Shown here: positions 9,768 through 19,086 of the stretch, piece by piece
Layout of the letters: the number at the start of each line of letters is the position of its first letter
Position numbering within the stretch: position 1 is the first letter of the stretch
DNA from: an uncultured Saprospiraceae bacterium
Lineage (GTDB): Bacteria; Bacteroidota; Bacteroidia; Chitinophagales; Saprospiraceae
Length of the DNA stretch: 64,000 nucleotides
Direction: 5' to 3'
NCBI GenBank assembly: GCA_937950315.1
Contig: CALFDU010000046.1
Coordinates: forward strand, 1 to 64,000
Position numbers and translations under genes: made by a program
Notes under the pieces: generated by a model
Databases searched by the model: none
What the model saw: the letters and a program-made list of their open reading frames with translations, nothing else
Told to the model about the DNA's origin: nothing

Positions 9768-10666
9768 GTGAAAAGCATTTTTCTGGATTTGTGAATATTA
9801 TTGGTAAACCCAATGTGGGTAAATCGACACTGATGAATGCTTTTATGGGCGAGAAGTTTTCTATAATCACCAACAAGCCACAGACGACTCGTCATCGAAT
9901 TATTGGACTATGGAATGATGAATCATATCAAGTTGTTTTTTCTGACACACCTGGGATGATCGAGTCACCTGGATACAGGATGCAAAAAGAAATGAATAAG
10001 TTTGCTTATTCAGCATTTGAGGATGCAGATGTTATTCTTTTTGTTACTGAGAAAAATGATGCTTACGATGGAAAGGAAAAAGTGTTCAAGCTATTGAGTG
10101 AATATTCCGTTCCAAAAATTCTGGTGATTAACAAAATTGATATTACAGAAAAGGAAGAGATAGAAGAACTAAAAGCATTTTATACTGGCTTGGTAGAATT
10201 TGACATGGTGAGAGAAATTTCTGCTATTGAAAAAACAGGTACAGAAGCACTCTTTTCAGAGATCAAAGGTATGTTGCCAGAAGGGCCTGCCTACTATCCG
10301 AAAGATCAAATGACAGATCGTCCAGAGCGATTTTTTGTCAGTGAAATAATCAGGGAAAGTATTCTTGAACAATACAAAGAAGAAATCCCGTATTCGTGTG
10401 AAGTAGAAATTGAGGAGTTTAAAGAATCAACATTGAGAGGCGAACCGTTTGTTAGGATTTTCGCAAACATTTATGTGACTAGAAAATCACAGAAGGCGAT
10501 TATTATCGGAAAAGGAGGGGCTTCCATTAAGAAATTGGGAATACAATCTCGGAAAGGTATCGAAGCCTTTTTAGAGAAAAAAATACACCTTGAATTATAC
10601 GTCAGGGTAAAAGAAAAATGGAGAGACGATGATCGTTTACTCAAGAGTTTTGGATATTTGCGTTAA
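9764..10666 (+). CDS. era: GTPase Era, ribosome small-subunit maturation
   Basis: Era binds the 3' end of 16S rRNA and helps assemble the 30S subunit. The G domain shows GKPNVGKST (G1, about 14-22), DTPG (G3), NKID (G4) and SAIEKTG (G5). The C-terminal KH domain carries the GKGGASIKKLG loop (about 250-260). At 300 aa it has normal length. The only start upstream of G1 is TTG at 9764, which overlaps the previous stop by four bases. It is followed 12 bases later by der, a usual pairing in this phylum. Confidence 0.97.
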   Translation: MSEKHFSGFVNIIGKPNVGKSTLMNAFMGEKFSIITNKPQTTRHRIIGLWNDESYQVVFSDTPGMIESPGYRMQKEMNKFAYSAFEDADVILFVTEKNDAYDGKEKVFKLLSEYSVPKILVINKIDITEKEEIEELKAFYTGLVEFDMVREISAIEKTGTEALFSEIKGMLPEGPAYYPKDQMTDRPERFFVSEIIRESILEQYKEEIPYSCEVEIEEFKESTLRGEPFVRIFANIYVTRKSQKAIIIGKGGASIKKLGIQSRKGIEAFLEKKIHLELYVRVKEKWRDDDRLLKSFGYLR

Positions 10667-10678
10667 CACAAATTAGAC

Positions 10679-11986
10679 ATGCAATCAGTAGTGGCCATTA
10701 TAGGCCGACCAAATGTTGGTAAATCAACTTTATTCAACAGACTAATAGGAGAAAAGAAAGCCATCACGGATAACATCAGTGGGGTTACCAGAGATAGGAT
10801 CTACGGAGATACTATTTGGAATGGAAAAAATTTCTCTGTCATTGATACAGGCGGTTTTGTAAGAAATAGCCAAGACGTATTTGAATCTGCTATAGCGGAG
10901 CAGGTCGTTATTGCTTTGGAGGAAGCCGATGCCATCATTTTTATGGTAGATGCGGCGACTGGTATTACCGATCACGATGAGGCGGTAACAGATATGTTGA
11001 GAAAATCGCAAAAGAAAGTATTTGTCGCCGTCAACAAAGTAGACAACAATAACCGAATGTTGATGGCCAATGAATTTTGGAGTCTGGGTTTTGAAAATAC
11101 CTTTTTTATTGCGGCCATCTCTGGCTCAGGCACAGGAGAATTATTGGATGCTTTGACCGAGTTTTTACCGGAGCCAGTAGAGGATAATGAAGAGCAACTG
11201 CCAAAATTTGCCATTGTCGGACAACCGAATGCGGGTAAATCATCATTGGCAAACGCTTTGCTAGGAGCAGACAGAAATATTGTTACCGATGTTGCCGGGA
11301 CAACGAGAGATTCCATCAATGGTCTTTACAATAAGTTTGGAAAAAAATTCATCATTGTAGACACAGCCGGAATAAGAAAGAAGGCAAAGGTTCATGAAAA
11401 TCTTGAGTTCTATTCTGTCCTTAGAGCCATACGTGCCATAGAGGAGGCAGATATATGCATGTTGATGATCGATGCGGTTATGGGAATCGAAGCGCAAGAT
11501 CTTGCGATCATCTCATTGATCATCAAACGTAATAAAGGAATGGTCATCTTGGTCAACAAATGGGATCTTAAGAAAAACAAAGAGACCAATACCGCAAGAG
11601 ACATGGAGATAAAAATCAAAGAAAAACTTTCACCATTCAATGATGTGCCTGTGGTTTTTATCAGTGCGCTCAATAAACAAAGAATATCTAGAGCGCTAGA
11701 TGTCTCTTTACAGGTCTATGAAAACAGGACTAGAAAGATTAAGACCAGTGAATTCAATGATGTACTTCAGGAGATTATTCAGAAAGTACCCCCGCCATCA
11801 CATAGGGGGCAGTTTGTAAAAATAAAATATGGAAATCAATTGCCTTTGCCATATCCTGCCTTTGCCATATTCTGTAACTACCCTGCTGCAGTAAAATTAT
11901 CATACAAAAACTACATCGAAAATCAGATTAGAGAAAGGTATGATTTCTCAGGGGTACCGATTAGTATCTTTTTTAGAAAAAAATAA
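10679..11986 (+). CDS. der: Double-domain GTPase Der (EngA), 50S subunit assembly
   Basis: There are two tandem G domains. The first has GRPNVGKST (about 8-16), DTGG and NKVD. The second has GQPNAGKSS (about 180-188), DTAG and NKWD. A C-terminal KH-like domain (about 355-435) follows. The 435-aa length is typical. Der acts in late assembly of the large ribosomal subunit. ATG at 10679 is 12 bases after the era stop, so they form one operon, and rfbD follows 9 bases later. Confidence 0.97.
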   Translation: MQSVVAIIGRPNVGKSTLFNRLIGEKKAITDNISGVTRDRIYGDTIWNGKNFSVIDTGGFVRNSQDVFESAIAEQVVIALEEADAIIFMVDAATGITDHDEAVTDMLRKSQKKVFVAVNKVDNNNRMLMANEFWSLGFENTFFIAAISGSGTGELLDALTEFLPEPVEDNEEQLPKFAIVGQPNAGKSSLANALLGADRNIVTDVAGTTRDSINGLYNKFGKKFIIVDTAGIRKKAKVHENLEFYSVLRAIRAIEEADICMLMIDAVMGIEAQDLAIISLIIKRNKGMVILVNKWDLKKNKETNTARDMEIKIKEKLSPFNDVPVVFISALNKQRISRALDVSLQVYENRTRKIKTSEFNDVLQEIIQKVPPPSHRGQFVKIKYGNQLPLPYPAFAIFCNYPAAVKLSYKNYIENQIRERYDFSGVPISIFFRKK

Positions 11987-11995
11987 ACTACTGTC

Positions 11996-12883
11996 ATGGT
12001 TAAAATTTTGGTCACTGGTTCAAATGGACAACTCGGAAGTGAATTAAAAGCATTGGCCTCAAGCAATGATTCATTTGAGTTTTTGTTTACTGATAGAAGT
12101 AGATTGGATATTTCTTCAGAGGAAAGTATTGACAAAATCATGTCTGAATTTAATCCAGACTTCTTAATCAATGCGGCAGCTTATACTGCCGTTGACAAAG
12201 CGGAAACTGATGTTGAAAATGCCCAACTGATCAATGCTACTGCAGTACAATATTTAGCTAAGGCATGTGAGAAAAACCATGTTTGGTTTATGCATGTTTC
12301 ATCTGATTATGTGTATCATTTGGCTACCGAACATCCATTGCGTGAAGACTATATTAATGCACCTCAAGGTGTTTATGCTAAGACAAAACTTGACGGAGAA
12401 AAGCTTTTGGCAGCGTCAAATGCTGATTACACCATCGTCAGAACGTCTTGGGTGTATTCGTACTATGGACACAATTTTGTAAAAACAATGTTGCGTCTAG
12501 GAAAAACAAAAGACAAATTAACAATTGTTGCAGATCAGATTGGAACACCTACCTATGCGCTTGATATAGCAGAGACCATATTGACTATGATCAATGTCAT
12601 TTGCGCAAGCGATAAAAAAGATGCCTATAAAGGCACATTTAATTACTCAAATGATGGGGAAACTCATTGGGCAGATTTTGCTAGAAAGATCTTTGAAATT
12701 GAGAAAATTGAATGTGAAGTATGTGAAACGACAACCGAAGAATACGCTGCGCCAGCGCCAAGACCTAAATGGAGTGTGTTGGACAAAACCAAGATTTGTC
12801 GTGTTTTTGATATCGAAATAAATGACTGGGAAACAAGTTTAAAGCACTGTTTGGACCGATTGCGTGAAAATCAAAAAGCGTAA
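11996..12883 (+). CDS. rfbD: dTDP-4-dehydrorhamnose reductase
   Basis: This is an extended SDR enzyme that reduces dTDP-4-keto-L-rhamnose to dTDP-L-rhamnose for surface polysaccharide synthesis. It has the N-terminal TGSNGQLGSEL dinucleotide-binding loop (about 7-17), NAAAYTAVDKAE (about 59-70), HVSSDYVY, the catalytic YAKTK (Tyr-x-x-x-Lys) and a C-terminal RPKWSVLDKTK block. Length (295 aa) is normal. It sits 9 bases after der with no partner rfbA/B/C genes, so the rest of the pathway is elsewhere. Confidence 0.93.
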   Translation: MVKILVTGSNGQLGSELKALASSNDSFEFLFTDRSRLDISSEESIDKIMSEFNPDFLINAAAYTAVDKAETDVENAQLINATAVQYLAKACEKNHVWFMHVSSDYVYHLATEHPLREDYINAPQGVYAKTKLDGEKLLAASNADYTIVRTSWVYSYYGHNFVKTMLRLGKTKDKLTIVADQIGTPTYALDIAETILTMINVICASDKKDAYKGTFNYSNDGETHWADFARKIFEIEKIECEVCETTTEEYAAPAPRPKWSVLDKTKICRVFDIEINDWETSLKHCLDRLRENQKA

Positions 12884-12983
12884 CACATCCATAATCAATC
12901 TCTTACGTATTAGACTTTTATCAATTTTTATAATTGGGTATAAAACTTATAAAAAAATATTAAATGTGTTTTTTACCTCTTCT

Positions 12984-13019
12984 TTGTTGTACAAATCCAT
13001 AAGGTAATCAATAACTTTG
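12984..13019 (+). promoter_or_regulatory. Bacteroidota-type promoter upstream of the candidate small RNA
   Basis: TTG at 12987-12989 (a second TTG at 12984) and TAACTTTG at 13012-13019, a full match to TAnnTTTG. The spacing is 22 (or 25) bases. Transcription would start near 13025. Confidence 0.55.
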
Positions 13020-13024
13020 TTTTC

Positions 13025-13130
13025 TAAGTTGGACCCAAGAAAACTGTAGATTTAAAAAAGGGAGAGGCCATCCCAAAATTCCGACTTATTGTAGCCAATT
13101 CTTGTTTGCAGTTTTCTTTTTCTCTTTTCT
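13025..13130 (+). ncRNA. Candidate small RNA or structured leader, ~105 nt
   Basis: Starting just after the promoter, AAGAAAACTG (13037-13046) is perfectly complementary to CAGTTTTCTT (13109-13118), which is followed by a pyrimidine/T-rich run (TTTCTCTTTT). This gives a closed rod of about 80 nt with a GGGA...TCCC inner hairpin at about 13060-13074. It has no ORF. It could be a 6S-like regulatory RNA (the 6S-Flavo family has about this size) or the structured 5' leader of the peptidase gene starting 55 bases later. I did not recognise a defined family, so this is a structural call only. Confidence 0.35.
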
Positions 13131-13184
13131 GTGTCATAGTATTTTATTCAGACAATTGGTACATTACACCAAATTCTACATTGT

Positions 13185-14243
13185 ATGAGGTTACTTTTCA
13201 CATTGATCCCTTGTCTTTTATTATTTACTTCTTGTAAAAGGCCACAAAATGGACCTACCAACCAACAAGACTCCAGGGCGGTATCTTTTGAATTATTGGA
13301 TATTGAAGAAGCTAAAAAAGCCATTCAAACAGATACGAAAGAAGACTATTTTGAAAATGTGCGTCCTCTTGAAATGTCCATTCAAATGGGAAAGGAATTG
13401 ACAGACGACACAGACCTTGTACAACTAAAAAAAGACTATATAAAATATCTTAAGGAGGATGTTGACTCTTTTTCAAACGAGGATATTGCTTTGTTACAAT
13501 TGGTTGAAGACAGCATCAATGTGCTGCTAAAAGACGTCAACCCAAAGTGGATGAAAAAAGACATCTTTTTGGTTAAGTTGAAAGCAAAGGCATATGGCGA
13601 AGGCGTATTCTACACAAGAGACAATGGCATTTTTATTCCCTACAACGAATTGGATAAAGGGAGTGTAGGGGCACTGCTTTCTGTTTTCCTTCATGAAATC
13701 TATCATATTATGAGTAGATACAATGAAGATTTCAGAAGGGCCTCCTATGGCTTGATCGGTTTTAAGGCAGTGGAAGGTAGACTTGATTTTCCTCCTGCAC
13801 TTGACAAGCGAATCCTATTAAATCCAGATGGGGTAAATATGGGATATGCCATTACGTTGAAGACTGACAATCCAGAAGACAAGCCTATTCAAGCCATTCC
13901 AGCTATTCATACCAACTCTCCAAATTACAATCCCAATAAGCCTTCTTTTTTTAGCTACATTCAATTTGATTTATTTCAGATAAATCCAGCAAAAACAGGC
14001 TATATGGTGCAGATTTCTGATGAAAAAGGAGTTATGGAGTCACCTGATATTCCTGATCTTTACTACCCTAGTTTCTTTGATCAGATCTACGACAACACAC
14101 AATATATCATACATCCCGATGAAATCATGGCTGATAACTTTATGTTCGCTACTTTTGCACAAAATGGACTCAAAGCGATTGATTTTTCGGAAAAGGGAAG
14201 TCAATTGATCGATTCCTTTCAAAATTTGATTTTCGTTGAGTAA
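13185..14243 (+). CDS. Zinc-metallopeptidase-like lipoprotein (HExxH), 352 aa
   Basis: A lipoprotein signal peptide with lipobox FTSC puts the lipidated Cys at residue 17. The HEIYH motif at residues 170-174 is the zinc-binding HExxH, and a later HPDEIMADNF block supplies a likely third ligand, Glu313, as in gluzincins. It is probably a periplasm-facing or surface lipoprotein peptidase; the substrate is unknown. Its last bases overlap the putative TTG start of the K+ channel gene by 8 bases, so the two are co-transcribed. I could not assign a named family beyond the zinc-binding pattern. Confidence 0.8.
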   Translation: MRLLFTLIPCLLLFTSCKRPQNGPTNQQDSRAVSFELLDIEEAKKAIQTDTKEDYFENVRPLEMSIQMGKELTDDTDLVQLKKDYIKYLKEDVDSFSNEDIALLQLVEDSINVLLKDVNPKWMKKDIFLVKLKAKAYGEGVFYTRDNGIFIPYNELDKGSVGALLSVFLHEIYHIMSRYNEDFRRASYGLIGFKAVEGRLDFPPALDKRILLNPDGVNMGYAITLKTDNPEDKPIQAIPAIHTNSPNYNPNKPSFFSYIQFDLFQINPAKTGYMVQISDEKGVMESPDIPDLYYPSFFDQIYDNTQYIIHPDEIMADNFMFATFAQNGLKAIDFSEKGSQLIDSFQNLIFVE

Positions 14244-15141
14244 TAGACAACAAAAGCACAAAGAACACATTCAGGCATTTAGCCCATTCAGGCATAGGAT
14301 GCATGAAATTATATTTGAAGCTGAAACACCGCTTGGAAAGTGGTTTGACATTGCACTCATGTTTCTTATTATCGTCAGCGTACTGGCTGTTGCGATAGAA
14401 TCACTACCAGGATTGTCAGAAAATACAAAACATGCTCTTTATGTTCTTGAATGGATTCTGACCATCTTTTTTACGTTAGAATATGTCATGCGATTATATG
14501 TCGTATATCGACCAATCAAATATGCTACTAGTTTTTATGGTGTAGTGGATTTATTGTCAATCATTCCAACCTATTTAAGTTTATTCATCTTACATTCTAA
14601 TTCGTTGATGATAATCAGGGCGTTGAGATTGTTAAGAGTATTTAGAATTTTCAAATTAGCGGCGTACACTCAATCTGGGAATTTCTTGGTTAAGGCGATC
14701 AAAGAAAGTATTCCCAAAATTGTATTCTTCTTGTTTTTTATATTAATAACTGTATGTGTATTTGGCTCTGTAATGTACTTGATAGAAGGTGGTCGAGAAG
14801 ACTCAGCATTTGATAGCATACCTAAGAGTATTTACTGGGCAATTGTAACCATCACCACAGTGGGTTATGGAGACATCAGTCCTACTACTGGATTGGGGCA
14901 ATTTATTGCTTCTTTTATGATGATTATAGGTTATGCAATTATAGCTGTCCCTACTGGTATAGTTACTTCAGAAATGGTTACTGGAAGAAAAGAACCAGAT
15001 GAGGTGCAAGAAGTTCTTGCAGAAGCTTGCATGTATTGCATGAAGGAAGGACACGAATCGGACGCCATCCATTGTAAATATTGCGGAGAAGAATTAAATC
15101 CAGTTCACAATCGAATTGATAATAAAGAGGACGCGCTCTAA
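14236..15141 (+). CDS. Voltage-gated-type potassium channel with C-terminal zinc ribbon, 301 aa
   Basis: Six transmembrane segments in the Kv plan: S1 near 36-55; an S4-like Arg ladder at about 127-140 (RALRLLRVFRIFKL); a pore helix; and the K+ selectivity filter TVGYGD at 208-213; then S6 to about 250. The C-terminal tail has two Cys pairs (CMYC...CKYC, about 267-288) that look like a zinc ribbon. It likely conducts K+ across the inner membrane and forms a tetramer. The TTG at 14236 overlaps the previous gene; an in-frame ATG at residue 22 is an alternative start. It precedes trkA and trkH, which supports a K+-homeostasis role. Confidence 0.9.
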   Translation: MSNRQQKHKEHIQAFSPFRHRMHEIIFEAETPLGKWFDIALMFLIIVSVLAVAIESLPGLSENTKHALYVLEWILTIFFTLEYVMRLYVVYRPIKYATSFYGVVDLLSIIPTYLSLFILHSNSLMIIRALRLLRVFRIFKLAAYTQSGNFLVKAIKESIPKIVFFLFFILITVCVFGSVMYLIEGGREDSAFDSIPKSIYWAIVTITTVGYGDISPTTGLGQFIASFMMIIGYAIIAVPTGIVTSEMVTGRKEPDEVQEVLAEACMYCMKEGHESDAIHCKYCGEELNPVHNRIDNKEDAL

Positions 15142-15152
15142 AAAATAAGCCA

Positions 15153-16493
15153 TTGAAAATTATTATTGCAGGAGGTGGATCTATTGGATTTCACTTGGCG
15201 AAATTACTTTCCAAAGAAAATCAAGACATTACAGTGATTGATCAAGAAGAACAAGTTCTTGAGCAAATCACCTCAAAGCTTGATGTCTTAACACTACACG
15301 GAAGTGCTACCTCTCTAAACATCTTAACAGCGGCGAATGTATCACAAGCTGATTTATTTATCTCAGTCACAACATCTGAAGAGACCAATTTATTAACAAC
15401 AATTTTAGCAAAACAGAAAGGAGCAAAGAAAACTGTAGCTAGAGTTGAGAATACTGAATTTTTAAAGCCGAAGACCAAAGAATACTTTAAGCAAATTGGA
15501 ATTGATGAAGTCATTGCTCCTAAAAAACTGGCTACAAACGAGATCAAAAGATTATTGAAGAGAGCTTCATTGACTGATATATTTGATTTTGAAAATGGAA
15601 AAATAAGCGTGGTAGGCTTTACCATAGACACCAATTCTAGGCTTATCGGAAAAAAGATTTCAGACATCAATAATGGAGACTCAAGTTTTGATTATCGTGG
15701 GGTTGCATTGTTGAGAAATCATACGACGACCATTCCCAAAGGAGGTACAGTCTTGCAAAAAGGTGATCACATTTACTTGAGTATAATCAGTAAACAAATC
15801 GATCAAGTTATGCCTTTCCTTGGTAAGCAATCTAAGGTTATTAAAAAGATAATGATCGTGGGTGAAACTCCGCTTGCACTTGAGACAGCCAAACAATTGC
15901 AAAATGATTACACCATTAAGTTGGTCATGAACAACGAAGACAAAGCGAAACAATTCATCAAGGTACTCGACAATTGTATGATCATCATTGGTGATCCTGG
16001 AAACAGAGAATTGCTTGAACAAGAAGGGTTAAATTTCATGGATGCTTTCATCGCTTTAACCGAAAATTCTGAAATAAACATTTTGACCAATTTGATCGCG
16101 GAGGATGCAGGGGTTTACAAAAGTATCGCCCTGGTAAACAACGAAGTGTATACGCACATATCTCAGAACATTGGTGTGGATACAATTATTAATACAAAAT
16201 TGATTGCAGCCAATAACATCTTCCGATTTGTACGGAAAGGAAATGTGGAGGCGATTGCTACACTGCACGGTGTTGATGCAGAAATTATCGAATTTGAAGT
16301 AGATGATAAATCTATTGTAACCCAGGACACATTGACCAATTTAAAGTTACCGATATCGTCTATCATTGCGGGTGTTATCAGAAACAACAAAAGTATTATA
16401 CCTGATGGAGACTTTACTTTACAAGCAAAGGATAAAGTCATCATCTTTGCTATGCCAGAGTCGATTGCAAAATTAGAAAGCATGTTTGGTTAA
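15153..16493 (+). CDS. trkA: Trk potassium uptake regulatory subunit TrkA
   Basis: This is the cytoplasmic NAD(H)-binding gating subunit of the Trk K+ transporter. It has two TrkA-N/TrkA-C (RCK) units in tandem: the first starts with IIAGGGSIGFHLAKLL (Rossmann loop), the second near residue 230 with IMIVGETPLALETAKQL. Each is followed by a beta-rich RCK-C domain. The 446-aa length matches the family. The start is TTG at 15153, the first codon of the Rossmann strand, with no upstream ATG. It overlaps trkH by one base (TAATG). Confidence 0.95.
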   Translation: MKIIIAGGGSIGFHLAKLLSKENQDITVIDQEEQVLEQITSKLDVLTLHGSATSLNILTAANVSQADLFISVTTSEETNLLTTILAKQKGAKKTVARVENTEFLKPKTKEYFKQIGIDEVIAPKKLATNEIKRLLKRASLTDIFDFENGKISVVGFTIDTNSRLIGKKISDINNGDSSFDYRGVALLRNHTTTIPKGGTVLQKGDHIYLSIISKQIDQVMPFLGKQSKVIKKIMIVGETPLALETAKQLQNDYTIKLVMNNEDKAKQFIKVLDNCMIIIGDPGNRELLEQEGLNFMDAFIALTENSEINILTNLIAEDAGVYKSIALVNNEVYTHISQNIGVDTIINTKLIAANNIFRFVRKGNVEAIATLHGVDAEIIEFEVDDKSIVTQDTLTNLKLPISSIIAGVIRNNKSIIPDGDFTLQAKDKVIIFAMPESIAKLESMFG

Positions 16494-17956
16494 TGGGCAT
16501 CAATTACAAAATCATCTTGAAGGTTATTTCCGGCGTTAGTTTTTTAACTGCTGCTGGGATGTTGTTCCCGATCGTAGTTGCATTGTTGTCAGGAGAAACG
16601 ATAACCCCATTTCTTATTCCATCCATATCCACCATGCTTGTAGGAGGGATTCTTTTTTCGCAGGCGCGAGCCGTGGATACCAACATAGGAAAGCGAGAAG
16701 GATATTTGATTGTGGTACTATCGTGGATATCTATTGCCTTGCTTTCTTCTTTACCATATTTTCTGATGGTTAAGAATTTGAGTTATCCTTCGGCATTGTT
16801 TGAAAGTTTTTCTGGCTTAACGACTACTGGCGCTACCATCTTTAATGATATAGAATCCTTACAGAATAGTATTCTGATGTGGCGCAGTCTTACGCAATGG
16901 ATAGGAGGTATGGGGATCATTGTCTTGACGGTGGCCATCTTTCCTCTTCTTGGTATTGGTGGTGTAGAATTATTTGTAGCGGAATCTCCAGGACCAACGA
17001 GCAACAAAATTCATCCAAGGATCAAAGAGACTGCCAAGCGACTGTGGTTGATTTATGTTTCATTAAGCACAACCTTGATATTGATTTTAAAACTAGAAGG
17101 AATGTCTTGGTTTGATGCCTTGAATCATGGATTGACGACCATGGCTACGGGGGGATTTTCTACCAAAAATGCGAGCATAGCCCACTTTGATATTCCGCTG
17201 ATCCAATACACCTTGATCCTATTTATGTTTATAGCGGGGATCAATTATACGCTGATCTACCTTGGATTGAAGGGCAAGTTTAAACATTTTTGGAAGAGCG
17301 ATGAATTCAAGACATATCTGAGTTTTGTTCTTTTTTCAATTTTGTTTGTTATGGCTATTATCTTGATGAATACAGATGATGGCATAGAGAAGGCTTTCAG
17401 GGATGCGAGTTTTCAAGTAATTTCATTGATTACGACCACAGGATATATTTCTGCAGATTATTCTGCATGGTCACCGACTGGGACATTGTTCTTTTTTGGG
17501 TTGTTGTTCTGTGGTGCCTGTGCGGGATCAACCTCAGGAGGCATTAAATTTGTAAGGCACTTGGTGTTTGCTAAAAATACCTTATTAGAATTTAAGCGAT
17601 TATTACATCCCAATGCATTGATCAGAATTCGTCTAGATAATGAAATCGTAAGACCAAAAATATTGACACACATATTGGTATTTTTGTTGTTGTATTTATT
17701 TACTTTTTTGTTTGGGACCGTGGTGATGTCCTTTATACTTTGTGAGTTTGAAAACCCTATATTGAGTGCTGCAGGTGCTGCCGCGACGAGTCTTGGAAAT
17801 GTCGGTCCAGCGATTGGTGATTTGGGACCATTGGACAATTTCTCGCAGGTACCGGAATCTGGAAAAGTTTTTCTTTCGTTTTTAATGCTTGTAGGAAGGC
17901 TTGAGTTGTTTAGTGTCCTGATATTATTCACACCTACCTTCTGGAAAAGCGTATAA
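16493..17956 (+). CDS. trkH: Trk potassium uptake transmembrane subunit TrkH
   Basis: This is the inner-membrane pore subunit of the Trk K+ system. The four selectivity-filter-like loops are visible: LTTTGATIF, MATGGFSTKNAS, TTTGYISADYS and LGNVGPAIGD. Hydrophobic segments run throughout its 487 aa, and the C-terminal MLVGRLELFSVL block is the family signature. The ATG overlaps the trkA stop (TAATG), showing translational coupling. It ends convergently with the minus-strand HAD gene 12 bases away. Confidence 0.95.
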   Translation: MGINYKIILKVISGVSFLTAAGMLFPIVVALLSGETITPFLIPSISTMLVGGILFSQARAVDTNIGKREGYLIVVLSWISIALLSSLPYFLMVKNLSYPSALFESFSGLTTTGATIFNDIESLQNSILMWRSLTQWIGGMGIIVLTVAIFPLLGIGGVELFVAESPGPTSNKIHPRIKETAKRLWLIYVSLSTTLILILKLEGMSWFDALNHGLTTMATGGFSTKNASIAHFDIPLIQYTLILFMFIAGINYTLIYLGLKGKFKHFWKSDEFKTYLSFVLFSILFVMAIILMNTDDGIEKAFRDASFQVISLITTTGYISADYSAWSPTGTLFFFGLLFCGACAGSTSGGIKFVRHLVFAKNTLLEFKRLLHPNALIRIRLDNEIVRPKILTHILVFLLLYLFTFLFGTVVMSFILCEFENPILSAAGAAATSLGNVGPAIGDLGPLDNFSQVPESGKVFLSFLMLVGRLELFSVLILFTPTFWKSV

Positions 17957-17968
17957 GCTCCTTTTTAA

Positions 17969-18670
17969 TTAAATGATATCGTATAAATCTTTGAGGGATT
18001 TTATTTCGTAATTTGGTTTGATATCGGGTGGACAAATCTCGTTGTTTGGATTCATCCAGCAAGATTTGATTCCGGCGCGTTGTGCTCCTAGAATATCAGA
18101 TCCTAGTGTATCACCTATTACAAGTATTTCTGACTTATCGGGAAAACCAGATTCTTTCAGACAGTGATCAAAGAATGCTTTTTGTGGTTTGGCAACACCC
18201 ATTTCATCAGAGACAAAAATGTTTTTGAAGTAGTGCTCCCATTTGCATTTTATAATGCGTGGTCGTTGCACTTCTTTCATTCCATTGGTTATAATGGTAG
18301 AAGTGTATCCATTCTTGTGTACATACTCCAACAACTCCTCTACCCCATCCACGAAAGACGGAAATTCCACAATGTATTTCAGGTAGATTCCATTTGCCGA
18401 AAGGCCATTAAAATCAAATCCGATATGATCAAAATAATTTTGGAAACGACTATGCTTCAATTCATCTTGCGTAATCTTTCCTTCCTCAAACAATTTCCAC
18501 TCTACCTTATTTATTTTATTGTACACCGCATAACTATCTTCTTGCTCTTCCAAACCTATTTCCTTACACAAGGCAGAAAAAGCTTTGTGTGAAGAATTAC
18601 TAAAGTGTAATAAGGTGTTGTCTAGATCAAACCATAAGTGCGGGTAGCGCATGTATTCGTAATTTGTCAT
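17969..18670 (-). CDS. HAD-superfamily hydrolase, YjjG-like nucleotidase
   Basis: HAD motifs are in order: motif I FDLDNTLL (about 14-21), motif II TNGM, motif III Lys in KPQKAFF, and motif IV IGDTLGSDILGA. At 233 aa with this cap layout it resembles YjjG, which dephosphorylates non-canonical pyrimidine nucleotides. Substrate is inferred from similarity. Its ATG overlaps the stop of the preceding DoxX gene (ATGA), so they form a two-gene operon. Confidence 0.85.
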   Translation of the reverse strand: MTNYEYMRYPHLWFDLDNTLLHFSNSSHKAFSALCKEIGLEEQEDSYAVYNKINKVEWKLFEEGKITQDELKHSRFQNYFDHIGFDFNGLSANGIYLKYIVEFPSFVDGVEELLEYVHKNGYTSTIITNGMKEVQRPRIIKCKWEHYFKNIFVSDEMGVAKPQKAFFDHCLKESGFPDKSEILVIGDTLGSDILGAQRAGIKSCWMNPNNEICPPDIKPNYEIKSLKDLYDII

Positions 18671-19086
18671 TTAGGTAATCTCATTACGTGAACGAGTCGT
18701 TTTATACTAAATCTACCTGCGCCATTGGCAATCAAAAGCAAGAGGGCTGATACAACGGCCATATTTCTCATAAAATACAAACCATGTAATCTTCTCATTG
18801 CTTCATCCGCTTCGTTCCAAAAATCGTAAACGATGAAAGTAAACGGTATCCAATAAAGCAATAAGAGAAATCCACCAAATTTGGCCAAATATCCTAGGGC
18901 AACCAAAACGGCTCCCAGTACTAATACTACGATTAGACCGGATAAGACTAAGTCTTGTCTCCATGTTATGCCATAGGCTGTCATGGTATCTTTTGTCTCT
19001 GAAAAGTAGAAAATGCTGTCAATTGCCTCAAACATGAACATGAATGCTATGAAAAAACGGGCAATTAGGTCAACAATATCTTTCAT
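18667..19086 (-). CDS. DoxX-like small membrane protein, 139 aa
   Basis: Four hydrophobic segments in a compact 139-aa protein with an N-terminal LIARFFIAFMFMFEAIDS segment and a central GLIVVLVLGAVLVALGY helix fit the DoxX/DUF4870-type inner-membrane family. Its role in Bacteroidota is poorly defined; links to oxidative-stress complexes come from other phyla. First gene of the pair with the HAD hydrolase (4-base overlap). Confidence 0.7.
   Translation of the reverse strand: MKDIVDLIARFFIAFMFMFEAIDSIFYFSETKDTMTAYGITWRQDLVLSGLIVVLVLGAVLVALGYLAKFGGFLLLLYWIPFTFIVYDFWNEADEAMRRLHGLYFMRNMAVVSALLLLIANGAGRFSIKRLVHVMRLPK

Larger units (their letters stand above)
12884..13184 (+). other. Intergenic region holding a promoter and candidate small RNA
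   Basis: AT-rich spacer between rfbD and the peptidase gene. It has no credible ORF. A good TAnnTTTG-type promoter lies in the middle and is followed by a self-complementary stretch; both are listed separately. Confidence 0.6.
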
